NCBI GenBank assembly: GCA_907165275.2
Contig: OU015673.1
Span: 3,053,001 to 3,117,000, forward strand
DNA from: Zygaena filipendulae
Taxonomy: Eukaryota > Arthropoda > Insecta > Lepidoptera > Zygaenidae
Reading direction: 5' to 3'
DNA: 64,000 nt
This document shows positions 11,530 to 22,557 of the stretch, in pieces; the stretch's first letter is position 1; each line of letters begins with the position of its first letter. Position numbers and translations under genes: made by a program. Below the pieces are notes generated by a model. It was not told the origin of the DNA. It did not search any database and worked only from the letters and a program-made list of their open reading frames with translations.

Positions 11530-11707
11530 TTTTAGCTACAATAGTGTACCTTATACGTGGTTTAGGTACACGGGTCGATTCCCGTCGCAAGGAACACTAC
11601 TATAGCACCCGACATACCTACTATCTCTAGCCTTATATTTATAGATACTACTTACTAGTATTATTATTTCGCATTATTGTGGGTATACAATAAAGTTATT
11701 TCATTTC
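11530..11707 (+). mobile_element. Possible tRNA-derived SINE
   Basis: A good RNA polymerase III box B is present (ACGGGTCGATTCCCGTCGC, about 11568-11586). It is preceded at a suitable distance by a weak box A-like TAGCTACAATAGTG (about 11531). The 3' side ends in TACAATAAAGTTATTTCATTTCATT. It does not fold as a functional tRNA by eye. A SINE or a decayed tRNA-like repeat is the best reading. Confidence 0.4.
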
Positions 11708-11710
11708 ATT

Positions 11711-11765
11711 ACTAGCTGTGCCCCGCGGTTTCACCCGCGTAAGTTTCGGTACTCTCTCTAAAGTA
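11711..11765 (-). mobile_element. Helitron-like 3' terminus fragment
   Basis: ACTAGCTGTGCCCCGCGGTTTCACCCGCG is intact, then the sequence diverges within about 25 bp. A related block 'AGTAGCCTGCCTGATTTACTTC' follows, as in the 16-kb duplication. Confidence 0.6.
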
Positions 11766-12317
11766 GCCTGCCTGATTTACTTCTTAAACGTGCCGAACTT
11801 CCACAAATATTTCAAGATCAAAATCAGCTCTGGTCTGGACCAATTTGGCTAATTTTGATCTTACTTGATCTTTGATTAACTCGAGAATGGCTGGCCATTC
11901 ACGTTAAAGATACGTAAATGTATGAGAGCTACAGAAGCCACCTGGACACACTTAATGTTTCCAGTCTGTATATTATGATGATTATTACTATTATAAAACT
12001 AGTTTTTCCTCACGGTTGAACCAAATTCCCTACGGAACCCTCGAAAAGGACTTAAGTATGATTGGACAAGACAAATTTACCGTGTGAATTGACTCAATCG
12101 CTCAAGTCATTCAGATGTTGAAATTGACAAACGCACGAACGATTATACTCATACCTATTTAAATTAAAAATAGATAAAGATATATAACGTTGACGTGTAA
12201 TATTTAGGGTACTGTGGCCTACTTACTTGCAAAAAATGTATTTGATTGGATTAAATATTCAATAATTATTATGATTTTATTTTTACCTATCAGAACCCAT
12301 GTTTATCAAGTTTAATC

Positions 12318-12506
12318 CCTACTAATATTATAAATGCGAAAGTAACTTTGTCTGTCTGTTACGCTTTCACGCCCTAACGGCTCAACCGATCATCATGAAA
12401 TTTTGTACACACGTCAGAGGTACAGAGAATATAGGGTATTTTTTATCCCAGAATACCTGCGGGATCCTTGAAATTTCCGCGGGTAGAACCGCGTTGAACG
12501 GCTGCT
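12318..12506 (+). mobile_element. Helitron-like element, near full length
   Basis: The forward copy starts CCTACTAATATTATAAATGCG and passes through 'CACGCCCTAACGGCTCAACC' and 'GGTACAGAGAATATAGGG'. It ends at a mutated tail, GGGTAGAACCGCGTTGAACGGC. The final CTAGT is lost. Confidence 0.65.
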
Positions 12507-13339
12507 TTTAAATAAAAAATAATGATTTGCATTTAATATTTAAGATGGTGGGTTATCTATGCATCAAATTTTTGATAGAGAAAATTAATAGTAGGAATTC
12601 AAACGCAGGATATAATGGAAACTTTGCATCTACGTTCTAACCTGAAAATATTAAATTAGAGTATCTGCATGTTGGACGAACACAGTGGAACGAGGCGGCT
12701 TAAATATGTTATTGGTGACGTCACACACTTTTCACGTGCAAAATCACGTAACACTAAATAAATATTGCAATCAGGCGCGCACAATAATGTGCGGTGACGC
12801 TTGATTGCGTTCGCGTTCTGTGGAACACACTCTACACACAATAGGTGAAATGGTTGGGTGCGTTGATAGGAGCGGATCATACGGTACCTATACTGACAAA
12901 TCTAAATTGATTGAAGATTTATATGAACAATTTGGTCTAATATCAAGTTAAATGTGCGTGTGAATGGAATTAAGAATGGGATTTGAACAACAGGAATATA
13001 TCAATCAAACAATTCCAATTGATTCAAACAACAACAAAATGTTAAGTATACAAATTGTAAAGAACACGATTAAAAAAAACGAAATCGACGATACAAATCA
13101 CAATCAATTTTATCAAGAAGTTGGCAGAAAGTGATAATAATATTGTATGAATGAAAATTCCAATTTCAAATTAATCAAACGCCAAACGGTAAAATGTATT
13201 TTTACTGACCGCACGCAATATTCAATCGACGCTCCACATAGAAATGTTGAATGAGAACTTGCATAAGATCAGTGTGAAAGATATCGAGAATGATTGTGCG
13301 CGGTTTCTGGAGCGTGAATTTTTAAAAAGGTGTTTGAAC
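12507..13339. other. Intergenic; CRE palindrome and short IR
   Basis: Positions 12716-12723 read TGACGTCA, next to a CACGTG-like TTCACGTGCAAAA. The 74-aa minus-strand frame at 12656-12880 has no splice or homology support. No gene is called. Confidence 0.3.
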
Positions 13340-13530
13340 CAAAACTTTTATATAACACAATAGAACGAACGCGGAATAGAAGCGGTTGCGCGCAGACGCG
13401 AGCGCTCCCTCTCGCTATTCGACATACACTAAACATGGCCAAACGACTGGCATCGCATAGTGTGAACTGTGTGGATTATAATACTCATTGCTACTGCGCC
13501 GAGCATTCCATGTAGTCAGTAGCCACAAGG
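13340..13530 (+). promoter_or_regulatory. Possible plus-strand promoter and first exon
   Basis: A TATA-like TTTATATAAC (about 13347) is followed by a GC-rich block (GCGGTTGCGCGCAGACGCG) and by CACAAG|GTAAGA (about 13525-13535), an excellent donor. A 26-codon frame (MAKRLASHSVNC...) closes before the donor, so any exon here would be mostly untranslated. No downstream coding exon was found, and a chance alignment of signals is possible. Confidence 0.25.
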
Positions 13531-13540
13531 TAAGACACTT

Positions 13541-14655
13541 AGGACAGCAACGCATACACACTCCTTCGTTTACGTATGAGAAACATTAGGCGACGTTTAT
13601 GGAGACAGTAGCTGTTTCTCGCAGCTTCGCTTTGGTACTTGGACTTTGGTATTTCGGGACAAAAAAGTCAAGTTAATTCAGGGTTTAAGCTATTTCCATT
13701 GCAAATTTCATACAAACCACTATAGTTGGACGATAAGACGACTTGGCAGCATTAAACACTTATAATGAAGGCTCAAATGTTTTTTTTTTACTTATTTTCA
13801 ACTTTTGTATTTCTAGCGACCTTGAACAACGCTATAATAATATCGATTTTATAAATCACTTCTTAAACATGATCATCAAAATATGCAAAACTGATATAAT
13901 TAAAATATTGAGATCTTTAATCGGTGTCGTATTTGGTATCAAGCTGGCATCACATCGCCAATATTAATTGAATGTATTACTTTTTTTGTGATGCATATTT
14001 GTGTGACAACAGAGACAAAAATGCCAAAAAAGTTTATAAATCTCTATGACTATTGTAACCTCTTATTGCTCCATTTTTTGGATTCGTTTTTAAAGTACAA
14101 ACACACCGAGTAACTTTGTTATAAATTTGATGTGTTACATCAAAACCAGACTTAATACGTGCGAGTATTGTACTATAATCTATCGATTATTATGCTAAAG
14201 GTTAACTTGTAAATAAAAAGGTCACTAAGAAGCAATAAAAAACCGCAACAACGCATTTATCTACAGCTACTAATTCGACGCTCAGGAGTCAGTAAAAAAG
14301 TGGGGCCATTATTTTTGTAATGATACATAAAGGCAGGAACATTAAATATTGAGTGATAAGCCCTATCATGCAAATTCCACCGTTTTGATCCGCGAAACAC
14401 AGAGTATACAGTCAAGATCCTTTGTTACCCAACGTTGCGGTTTCCTAGGCCCAGAAGCAATTGGATATGAATGACACACTATTGTCCGAGCTACTCCAAC
14501 CGGACTGACAATAATTTCTTAACTTCGTAATCGATAATGGTCGACACTGCAGAAGCGAGGCCAGTGGACACTACTCATAACTTGATACATAATTATGACA
14601 AAATAATATTCAAAAGAATTTTTTTGTTGATTATGATGATAATAGATAACAAAAA
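13541..14655. other. Intergenic stretch, nothing recognised
   Basis: This is AT-rich and has no accepted frame. The 74-aa frame at 13743-13967 has no domain-like features. Confidence 0.35.
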
Positions 14656-14659
14656 AATT

Positions 14660-14870
14660 AAAACCGTCTTCCAAAAACACAAAACTAATAAAAGGCTAAA
14701 AATAAAAACTAAAAATAACAAAGTATCGAATTAATCCAAATGACAAAAACACGCGTAATATTATTATTTGTTTGTGCTACCACTGATCGGTTTGAATTCG
14801 GTGACAAGCCAAATACAATCGAACATAGAACCTCCTCCTTTTTGGAAGTCGGTTAAAAAGGCGGACTTAA
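14660..14870. mobile_element. Short copy of the 'ACCGACTTCC' TIR repeat
   Basis: The left part (AAAACCGTCTTCCAAAAACAC) and the right part (CCTTTTTGGAAGTCGGTT) are inverted termini. The internal segment GTGCTACCACTGATCGGTTTG is shared with the fold-back element at 42530-42920 and the repeat ending near 43815. It is an internally deleted member of that family. Confidence 0.65.
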
Positions 14871-14875
14871 TTATC

Positions 14876-15225
14876 GATCGACGAAAGTTGGCGCAGTGGT
14901 CAACGTGCCTCTCCGGCTCACCGCTGAGGTTCCGGGTTCGATTTCGGTGGCAGTGAACAAGTGTCGTTCCAATTTTAGTATATGTACTGCCGAAGCAAGT
15001 ACGTGAACAAGTGTGATGAACACAAGGTTCTGCTTTCTAGTCTGGGTGTGTTTATACAATATAATATATAATCTCATATAGGTAGGTACGTAATATATGT
15101 ATATCAAATAATATATATACTGTCATTGTATTGTTTGGTTTCCAAAACTAAGCTTATGCCTAGTGCGCGGCGGGATCAAGAAGAACCTGCGTGTTGTGAG
15201 TTGTCATTTATTATTATAATGCCTA
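14876..15225 (+). mobile_element. tRNA-derived SINE, interrupted by a U6 fragment
   Basis: The head has box A (TTGGCGCAGTGGTCAACG, about 14888) and box B (GAGGTTCCGGGTTCGATTTC, about 14926-14945), as in the SINEs at 20985 and 33102. The body shares TGTGATGAACACA and the distal block GGGATCAAGAAGAACCTGCGTG with the 33.1-kb copy. Relative to that copy it contains an extra insert at 14964-15013. Confidence 0.8.
14964..15002 (-). pseudogene. U6 snRNA 5' fragment (nt 1-39), antisense, with 11-bp flanking duplication
   Basis: The reverse complement begins GTACTTGCTTCGGCAGTACA and continues TATACTAAAATTGGAACGA, matching U6 snRNA from its first nucleotide to nucleotide 39. GTAC/GTAC replaces the usual GTGC/GCAC pairing in the 5' stem-loop, a compensated change expected of an insect U6. 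Both sides carry GTGAACAAGTG (14953-14963 and 15003-15013), an 11-bp target-site duplication. The rest of U6 is absent, so it is not a working gene. Confidence 0.85.
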
Positions 15226-15920
15226 ATTGACTTTTAAGTAGGTACTGCGAGTTGTACGTAAGTCAATTACAATATAGAGAGAGATAACAAAATTATATAC
15301 ATATAAATATGTACAGACCCGTAAATATGTAATACACGCAGATTGAATTAAATGAAAAATATACCTACATAAAAATTTGGTGCATAAATGAGAAATAATA
15401 ATGGAACATAACAGAATCCATTAAATAAACATACACGTTTTTGGGAAGTCGGTTAAAAATCTGGTCAAGATCGAGTTGAACGCGCACAATAAAATAATCT
15501 CGATAGGTCAATAATAAATTAAGAAAATGGATACTTTTTTGTTCTCGCAACTACAACGGACTAAAAAAGTCAAATAGGCAATCCTCAAATTACAAATATT
15601 TTTTATTGAAACAATTTTCATACATTCCAATAAATTATTCCTTATACCTATTTAAAAAAAAAATAAGTAGTAGGTAATTAAAATATGTACTTATTTCAAT
15701 TTCTATTTGTATTCAAACCGAAATCCTCCTTGATTCAAACAGTCATATAAAGGTAATTACTTATAGTATACAACCGAGTATAAGTGAACCTTGGCCAAAA
15801 AAGTGTAACGACCGCTGGTAAAGTATAGTTTGCAAATTATCTTGCCACTTATACTCCGGAAGATTATAGAAAATGATTTTTTTAGACAGCGATGTGTTTT
15901 ACGATTGCATTTATTAAATT
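15226..15920. other. AT-rich intergenic stretch
   Basis: Position 15440 repeats 'TTTTTGGGAAGTCGGTTAAAAA', a solitary terminus of the ACCGACTTCC repeat family. Otherwise no feature is recognised. Confidence 0.35.
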
Positions 15921-16135
15921 ACTAGCTGTGCCCCGTGGTTTCACCCGCAGTAATTTTAGTTACCGCGATATTTAAGTGATAAAAAGTACCCAATGTCCTT
16001 CTCTGTACCCGTGACAACGTGCATCCCGAATTTCATCCAAATTCGTTCAGCCGTTTTTGCCTGATTGAATAACAAACATCCAAACATTCAACAATCCAAA
16101 CATCCACACTTTCACATTTATAATTTTAGTAGGAT
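15921..16135 (-). mobile_element. Helitron-like element, full length
   Basis: It runs from ACTAGCTGTGCCCCGTGGTTTC to ACATTTATAATTTTAGTAGGA. It contains 'GTCCTTCTCTGTACCCGTGA' and 'GTTCAGCCGTTTTTGCC', plus a short CAAACATTCAACAATCCAAACATCC expansion. It abuts the 492-bp duplication. Confidence 0.75.
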
Positions 16136-17114
16136 TACCTATCGAGTCACTAGAGTAAAAAATACATACTCAAAATAAAAAATAAACATTTAATCATACT
16201 ACCCCGAGGTGTACCCGCGTGAGTTTCAGAATTTCCGCAGAAAGTCCAAAGTAGCCTAATTTACTTCTTATAACATCCGCTAATTAGCAGTGAAAGTTTC
16301 GTCAAAATCAGTTCAACCGTTTCAGAGATTCACCCGCGTAAGTTTCGGAATTCCCGCTGGAACTCCAAAATTCTTTCATATTCTTCTCCTTACAACAACA
16401 AACTCAACAAGAAAAGAATTAGCGAAATTGGTCCACGCGTTTTGCCGTCACCAAGGGAAATAGGGTTTCATTTTTATAGAATATAGATTATGTTTTAGCC
16501 GATTCAAGTGTTATTATATAGAGAGTGAGAGTATATATAAGTGATATTATATTATATAGATATCTAATAAAATAAACAAAAACATAATATAAGATGCTCT
16601 AAAATTAGCTGCAAATATTTACAGGATTACCTATCGAGTCACTAGAGTAAAAAATACATACTCAAAATAAAAAATAAACATTTAATCATACTACCCCGAG
16701 GTGTACCCGCGTGAGTTTCAGAATTTCCGCAGAAAGTCCAAAGTAGCCTAATTTACTTCTTATAACATCCGCTAATTAGCAGTGAAAGTTTCGTCAAAAT
16801 CAGTTCAACCGTTTCAGAGATTCACCCGCGTAAGTTTCGGAATTCCCGCTGGAACTCCAAAATTCTTTCATATTCTTCTCCTTACAACAACAAACTCAAC
16901 AAGAAAAGAATTAGCGAAATTGGTCCACGCGTTTTGCCGTCACCAAGGGAAATAGGGTTTCATTTTTATAGAATATAGATTATGTTTTAGCCGATTCAAG
17001 TGTTATTATATAGAGAGTGAGAGTATATATAAGTGATATTATATTATATAGATATCTAATAAAATAAACAAAAACATAATATAAGATGCTCTAAAATTAG
17101 CTGCAAATATTTAC
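16131..17114. repeat. 492-bp perfect-looking tandem duplication
   Basis: Unit 1 spans 16131-16622 and unit 2 spans 16623-17114. Both start AGGATTACCTATCGAGTCAC and end AGCTGCAAATATTTAC. I saw no difference between them on reading. The unit contains Helitron-like pieces ('TTCACCCGCGTAAGTTTCGG') and an AT-rich 3' part. It is either a very recent duplication or an assembly artefact. Confidence 0.9.
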
Positions 17115-17440
17115 GGGACTGGAAGTAAAAGTTAAATAACATAGATAAGCGAAAAAATTATATTAATAGTTTGGTAGTTTTTCAGAATATGAAGAAAATC
17201 TATTTATTGAATAAACATCAGCTGGTAGAATACTACTCAGGTCATTGACTAGAGATCCTGGCAATGTGGGTGTAGAAGCGATTGAGCGGCGAGCGCCTTC
17301 ACAGGTTGTTTTATTTTTGATGGAGTTTGGAGTTATTTTGCTTAAAATTTTCTTTTTATTTTATGATCATGCTTATAACGGTGTATACTTTCAATCCTGT
17401 AAATATTTGCAGCTAATTTTGGAACACCTTATAGATGGTA
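17080..17440. repeat. Inverted repeat bracketing about 280 bp
   Basis: AAAATTAGCTGCAAATATTTAC at about 17093-17114 is inverted at about 17398-17419 (GTAAATATTTGCAGCTAATTTT). Weaker inverted similarity continues outward (AAGATGCTCT / GGAACACCTT). The same left arm also ends the first copy of the 492-bp duplication. It may be a MITE whose left arm was drawn into the duplication. Confidence 0.5.
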
Positions 17441-18757
17441 ATAAACATTTTTTACATCCACCTCCGTCAGCATCATAATCGCCATTAATGTTATGGTTGG
17501 TTTTTCTTTCAGTAATTTTATACGTTTAAATTGTAGTCGTAAAAAGCTGTTGATTCTCATATCTGTTGTTTCATACAAAGTGTAAATCTTTATATTATAA
17601 TAAATCATCAATCTTCATTTAGAAATTAATAAAAAGAAAATAAAGCACCACCTAGGTCACCTCATTGTACGTATCCATATGTTTTTGTATTTTTGTAAAT
17701 ATTTGCAATAAATATATTTGAATTTGAAAGTTTGAAGTGAAATTTTTGAGTGACTTTTTTTTTGTCGTAAATTGAAATTGATAAATTATTATTTGTAAAT
17801 TTGTATTTGTAATTATATTTTGTAACGGATTTGAAAGTTATTTGGTTCGAGTGGTGCATCTGTTAAATTTGTATTAATTAATATTCGGGGTGAAAAAGTT
17901 AAACGCGGGACGTATGGAAGGAACCCATTCAGTATTTGATTCGCGTCTCAAATAAATAGATTCAAGATTTTCAATATACCTACCATTGGTTGCATAAAAA
18001 AGGTCGCAATCGATGTACTTAATAATATCCTGGAAAACTTGCGTCTGATGGTATCAAGTTCTCATTACTAGAACATAATGATAAAAACGCAAGAAATACG
18101 AGCAAAATTAATGAGTTTATAGTATCACCATAGCCAGGTAGGTATATTCTCATGAAAAAAAAATTAAGTTACGCATCCATCATCTCAACTAGACCGCAGA
18201 CACCCATAATTAATGGCAGACTCAATTTTTTAAATAAACTCCGCTTACAAGTGGATCACCCTGTCCTTACCAAGTCTCATCGAGTCTCGGATATGTATTC
18301 AATATAATTACACATAATATGAATGCACACGCATCGCAATGAAAACTAATAGTACAAAATTGGAGATGCAAATACTATACCTATGTCTCTACCGCCTAAC
18401 CGGATCATATAGAAATATTATGATCAAAGAGGAAAAAAGCTTACCTTTTAAAATCTTGCTTTGGGTATTAAATGCTCACAGATCCGCGAAGGACGTGAAA
18501 AGTCTCTTATATGGATTAATTTTGGAGTTTCCGTGGGAGTTTCGAGATAAAAGTACCTACCCTGTAACTCAGGACTACCGTAGCTTCCTATAAGTGAAAT
18601 AATTTTCAAAATCGGTTCAGTAGATCCAGAGATTACCTACCCCCTACAGCTTCACAAATTCACAAACTGTACCTCTTTATAATATTAGTACAGAAGTATA
18701 GATTAGACCACTGAATCCCTTGACTTTTTTATTTATTAGTATCTCTATAAAAACATG
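17441..18757. other. Intergenic; degenerate Helitron-like remnant
   Basis: About 18515-18690 is a decayed reverse Helitron-like copy (TTTTGGAGTTTCCGTGGGAG...AATCGGTTCAGTAGATCC). The short frames at 17429-17859 and 18339-18593 are not supported as genes. Confidence 0.35.
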
Positions 18758-18765
18758 ATATAGAG

Positions 18766-19402
18766 CAGTCTTTCTCAAAGTGGATGATAATGCCCCTTGT
18801 GGCGTTGGAGACCTAGAGGGGGCGTTAAGGGGCCCAGATAAAAATGGGGGGCGTTGGCGTGGTTTAGGGAGGCGATGGTTCGTTTGTAATTACATTTACT
18901 TTATATTTTAAAATTCACTAAAATGAAAACCTACCTACTACTCAATATCGAATAATTAGTTATTAGTTAGCTGCTTACTAAAAAGAGCGTGTTACCGAAC
19001 GCGGCGGCGACTTACGACTGTTTTTGAGTAAAATCGAACCTGATTTCAACTTGTTAAAAATCATCAAATCCATCCATCTCATTAGATTAGTTTTGAAACT
19101 AAAATTGATTACCTATCTTTATTGTTTTTTTAATTTGATAAAAATATATTCTTTTTATTTATTTATTTATTCTTAATATAATAAAATGCGTCTTAATTGC
19201 TATCACTGGTAAAAATGTCTAGTTTAGAATGTAAGTTTAAACACCAACACCGACTAATAATAGCTAACTATAACTAAATTATAATTATAAGTAATGAAAT
19301 GGTTTTTTTTTTAAGTATTAGGAGTGTATAAAAAATGGGGGGCGCTGAGAAATAATTAATTTTCAAAGGGGGCGGTAAAACAAATAAGTTTGAGAATCTC
19401 TG
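18766..19402. mobile_element. Non-autonomous hAT element (637 bp) with 8-bp target duplication
   Basis: The ends are CAGTCTTTCTCAAAGTGG and, inverted at the right, CAGAGATTCTCAAACTT. The CAG...TTCTCAAA terminus is typical of hAT superfamily elements. ATATAGAG lies immediately outside both ends (18758-18765 and 19403-19410), giving the diagnostic 8-bp duplication. G-rich subterminal blocks (GGGGGGCGTTGG, GGGGGGCGCTG) are present. No transposase frame exists. Confidence 0.9.
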
Positions 19403-19410
19403 ATATAGAG

Positions 19411-20435
19411 TATAGAGAGATTATAGATTTTAGGTGAAAAACATTTCACCTAAAACTTTTTTAATTGTTAACAGGCCATATAGGCGATTGATGTCAGATA
19501 TTGTGTCGGTGTTGTGGTGTTGTGATTCGAAGATTGTAAACACACCTACTTTAGTTTTCTATGCGTTCGATTGTATAATAGAAAGTCAATTTGGCTAGGT
19601 GGGCTAGTCTGATATGGAGATTGAATTGCAAAAGGTAATTTTACAAGGAGACTTAGAAATATTGGAACAATTAAAGAAAATCTTTTTCTGATAGGAAGCT
19701 ACAGTTACTATCCCTGATTAATATAAGATTTTTTAAATTGAAACAAAGAGTTCAGAGGATGTCTCAGAATTCATGAGGGTGGAACTGGCGGGGAACAGCT
19801 ATTTGGTATATGTATGGTTACTTTAGGACTTGCAGGGTGTCGCCGCAATGAGTGAACTGGAGGGGGTGTTTTTAGTCCGTGCAATGCCAGTATGCGGTGG
19901 CAGGAGTCCGTTAGGGATTTTCCCCTCCTCGTAAAAAAAGGACTTGCAGGGTACTTTTTATCTTGATATAAAAGGTTCCCCAAGGGTATTCCGAAGGTGA
20001 CGAAGGTGAAATAGCTAGTTGTGAAGAAATACTTAATGAGTCAGGGCCATTAGCGTTTGGGGCGCTCCTCACTGCCTGTCGCCCCTAGCAGCCCACCGCC
20101 CCTTGTAGGTACTCTGCCGCCTCTAGCACCCTGCTGCCTCTATTCAACACATTATTGTAACTGGAACTCACACGATGAAGAGGAAAAACAATAATAAACG
20201 AAGACAACGCACTTTTCAAACCCAAACCCGTGTCGCATACAAAGGCAAGTCGTCGCATTTTTTAATTTAAATTTATCAACTGACGCAATCGATTCATGTG
20301 CAATGTCACGTCCTGCGGCAAGGTTCCGATGGCTTTCAAGGTCAACGGCCTGCGAGAGTTTTAAGAAAAATACGAAAACACATAAAAAATAGTGGCGATT
20401 CTATCTGTCAATCTCGTACCTATAGTAGGTATACC
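19411..20435. other. Intergenic; Helitron-like remnant and C-rich patch
   Basis: About 19930-20018 has a degraded forward Helitron-like tail (GGTACTTTTTATCTTG...GGTGAAATAGCTAGT). About 20055-20150 is C-rich (CTGCCTGTCGCCCCTAGCAGCC) with no clear frame. No gene is called. Confidence 0.35.
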
Positions 20436-20541
20436 TATTTCTCGACAGTTTTTTTCCCGGAAAAGAACTTGGGTGCTTTTTATCCGATTATTCTCGCGGG
20501 ACCTCTGAAATTAATGCGGGAGAAACCGCGAGAAACGACTA
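20436..20541 (+). mobile_element. Helitron-like 3' fragment
   Basis: TTTCCCGGAAAAGAACTTGGGTGC leads into GGGAGAAACCGCGAGAAACGACTAGT, which retains the CTAGT terminus at 20537-20541. Confidence 0.55.
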
Positions 20542-20719
20542 GTATCTACGCGTGATGTTTTGCCTCCCCTTTTTCAAGCATTACGAATGTGAAGAACACT
20601 TTTAAATTTAGCTAATGAAAAATAGCTGTTTCCATCGCAGTTTCAACTCGCACCAACTACAAAAACCTCTCGAGGTGAAAAATGCTCTATTTACGTAGGT
20701 AATAGGTATACTTTCCAAA

Positions 20720-20870
20720 AACTATTCCCCTAGTCTCCAGCGTCATAATTTGGAGTTTCAAAATGCCCAACCGATCATCATAAAATTTGATGATCGGTTG
20801 AGTAGTTGAGGCGTGAAAGCGTAACAAACAAACCCACATTCGCACACGCAAACTCATATTAGTTAGGATT
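20720..20870 (-). mobile_element. Helitron-like 5'-side fragment
   Basis: It has AAATTTGATGATCGGTTGAG, GCGTGAAAGCGTAACAAACA and a terminal TCATATTAGTTAGGATT, the reverse complement of the family 5' end. The hairpin side is missing. Confidence 0.55.
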
Positions 20871-20984
20871 CCAAGACCCAAATAACTATAATATAGCAAA
20901 TAGCTATTTGCGAAGGTTCCATCCACCTGGATTTCGAGACTCCTCTGAAACTTGGTTTGGGAGTAAAAACATTAGAATTGGTTT

Positions 20985-21085
20985 GACGACCAGATTGGCG
21001 CAGTAGGTCAAAAGGTATGCCTACCCGCTAATCAAGGGGTTCCGGGTTCGGTTCCCGGTTTACTTTCCAGTATAATATATAATAT
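20985..21085 (+). mobile_element. tRNA-headed SINE, 5' part
   Basis: GACGACCAGATTGGCGCAGTAGG (box A) and GGTTCCGGGTTCGGTTCCCGG (box B) are about 35 nt apart, and the body is truncated. The same head occurs at 33102 and, inverted, near 35720 and 58235. Confidence 0.7.
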
Positions 21086-21561
21086 GTTACAACATATAGC
21101 AAATACCAAACGTTTTATTGATGTTATTGAGTTTATAATTCGAATGCGATTTTAATTTCCAGCATGCGGATGTACCTACTGATTCCGATCTTTGTGTATA
21201 AATAATTAAATATGACGCAAATAATATTATCTTCAACAAAGGTTAGTTAGTTACTTAGCAATACTTTTACCTAAAAAATATTGAAACATGATTAGGTACA
21301 TAACAGGTAGATAATTATTGAGTATTAATATGATAAATTGATAAAACTTTCTACGCATATCTCACATGACGATAACAATATTCAAATTAATTATAATGTC
21401 AGTAACGGATTTATAACAACAAAAATTTAGGTGCGTTGATAAAATGTTAATTATCGTTTCATTTAGGTAAAGCAGTTCACGTTCTACTTATAGGATATCG
21501 CACAATTTAGACGCTTTCAATATTTATTGACAAAAAATGTAATTACTTATACATATTATTA
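21086..21561. other. AT-rich intergenic stretch
   Basis: No feature is recognised. Confidence 0.35.
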
Positions 21562-21808
21562 CTAGCTGTGCCGCGCGGTTTCATCCGCGATAATTTCGAA
21601 GTTCCCGCGGAATTGTTCCATACAAAGTTTGCAGCCGTTTTTCATCCCCTTGGGGGTTGAATTTTCAAAAATCCTTTCTTATCGGATGCCTACGTCATAC
21701 AAAGAACACACCCTCCAAGTTTCAAGTCTCTACGATCAGCGGCTGTACATTGATCTGTCCGTGTCAGACAGTCATTCAGGACAAAGCATTTTATATGTAT
21801 AGATGTTA
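21562..21808 (-). mobile_element. Helitron-like variant (long-body subfamily)
   Basis: It shares the ACTAGCTGTGCCGCGCGGTTTC terminus but has a different body: 'CATCCCCTTGGGGGTTGAAT', 'CTTTCTTATCGGATGCCTAC', 'ACAAAGAACACACCCTCCAA'. It ends in TTTATATGTATAGATG. The same subfamily occurs at 47423-47657 and 52918-53115. Confidence 0.7.
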
Positions 21809-22032
21809 AGCAGGAAATGGGACAAGATGCTGCAAGAACTTTATTTTAATAGTATAGATAAAATATATGTTACTATGTAAGCTTAAAAAACTTTTTTTTT
21901 CCCAATTTATGTATCTGCCATCAGCCACCAAGCCTTTATCGTCATAAAATTTTGTATACATGTTGTCAGAGACCAATACACTCGCGTCGCGAATCGGCCG
22001 TCAATCATCTCGCGATACCAACTGACAAACGC

Positions 22033-22095
22033 CCTCTCCACATTCTCGCAAGAATCTTGAGAGAACGCGAGAAAACTACGAGAACGTGAATGTGG
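22033..22095. repeat. Short inverted repeat
   Basis: TCTCCACATTCTCG is inverted downstream as CGTGAATGTGGAG, with CGAGAAAACTACGAGAA between. It is part of a larger degenerate palindromic patch at about 21985-22160. Confidence 0.45.
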
Positions 22096-22319
22096 AGCCG
22101 ATGTTCTCCGCCGTTTTTCATGGTTTTCTCAAGTTCTGGCAAGATTCTCGCATGAATGTTTGCTTTCAAACTTAGTTACTAATTCTCTTCTGTTTATTGG
22201 AGTTGGTATTTTATATTAACAAAAGATTTGTGGGAAGAAAATAGGTCCAGTTCCCTTAAGTCGAGATTGTTTGGATGTAGTTAAAATTTGTTACTTGCAC
22301 TTACAAATTAGCAACTACT

Positions 22320-22557
22320 ATCTATCTAATATATATAAATCACGTGTCACGTTGTTTGTCCGCGATGGACTCCGAAACTACTGAACGGATTTTGATAAAA
22401 CTTTGCAACCATTTATAATATGGTCCAACTTAAAAGATAGGATAGTTTTTACACCGGAATTCCCTCGGGAACATAGAGACATAGAGTACTTTTTTCCCGC
22501 AACCTCCGCGGGAACTCCGAAATTACCGCGGATGAAATCGCGGGGGACAGCTAGTAT
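22320..22557 (+). mobile_element. Helitron-like element, 'CGTTGTTTGTCC' subfamily
   Basis: It starts ATCTATCTAATATATATAAATC and contains CGTGTCACGTTGTTTGTCCG and 'CATTTATAATATGGTCCAAC'. It ends GATGAAATCGCGGGGGACAGCTAGT. The same subfamily is inverted at about 24220-24385 and fragmentary at about 52021-52080. Confidence 0.7.
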
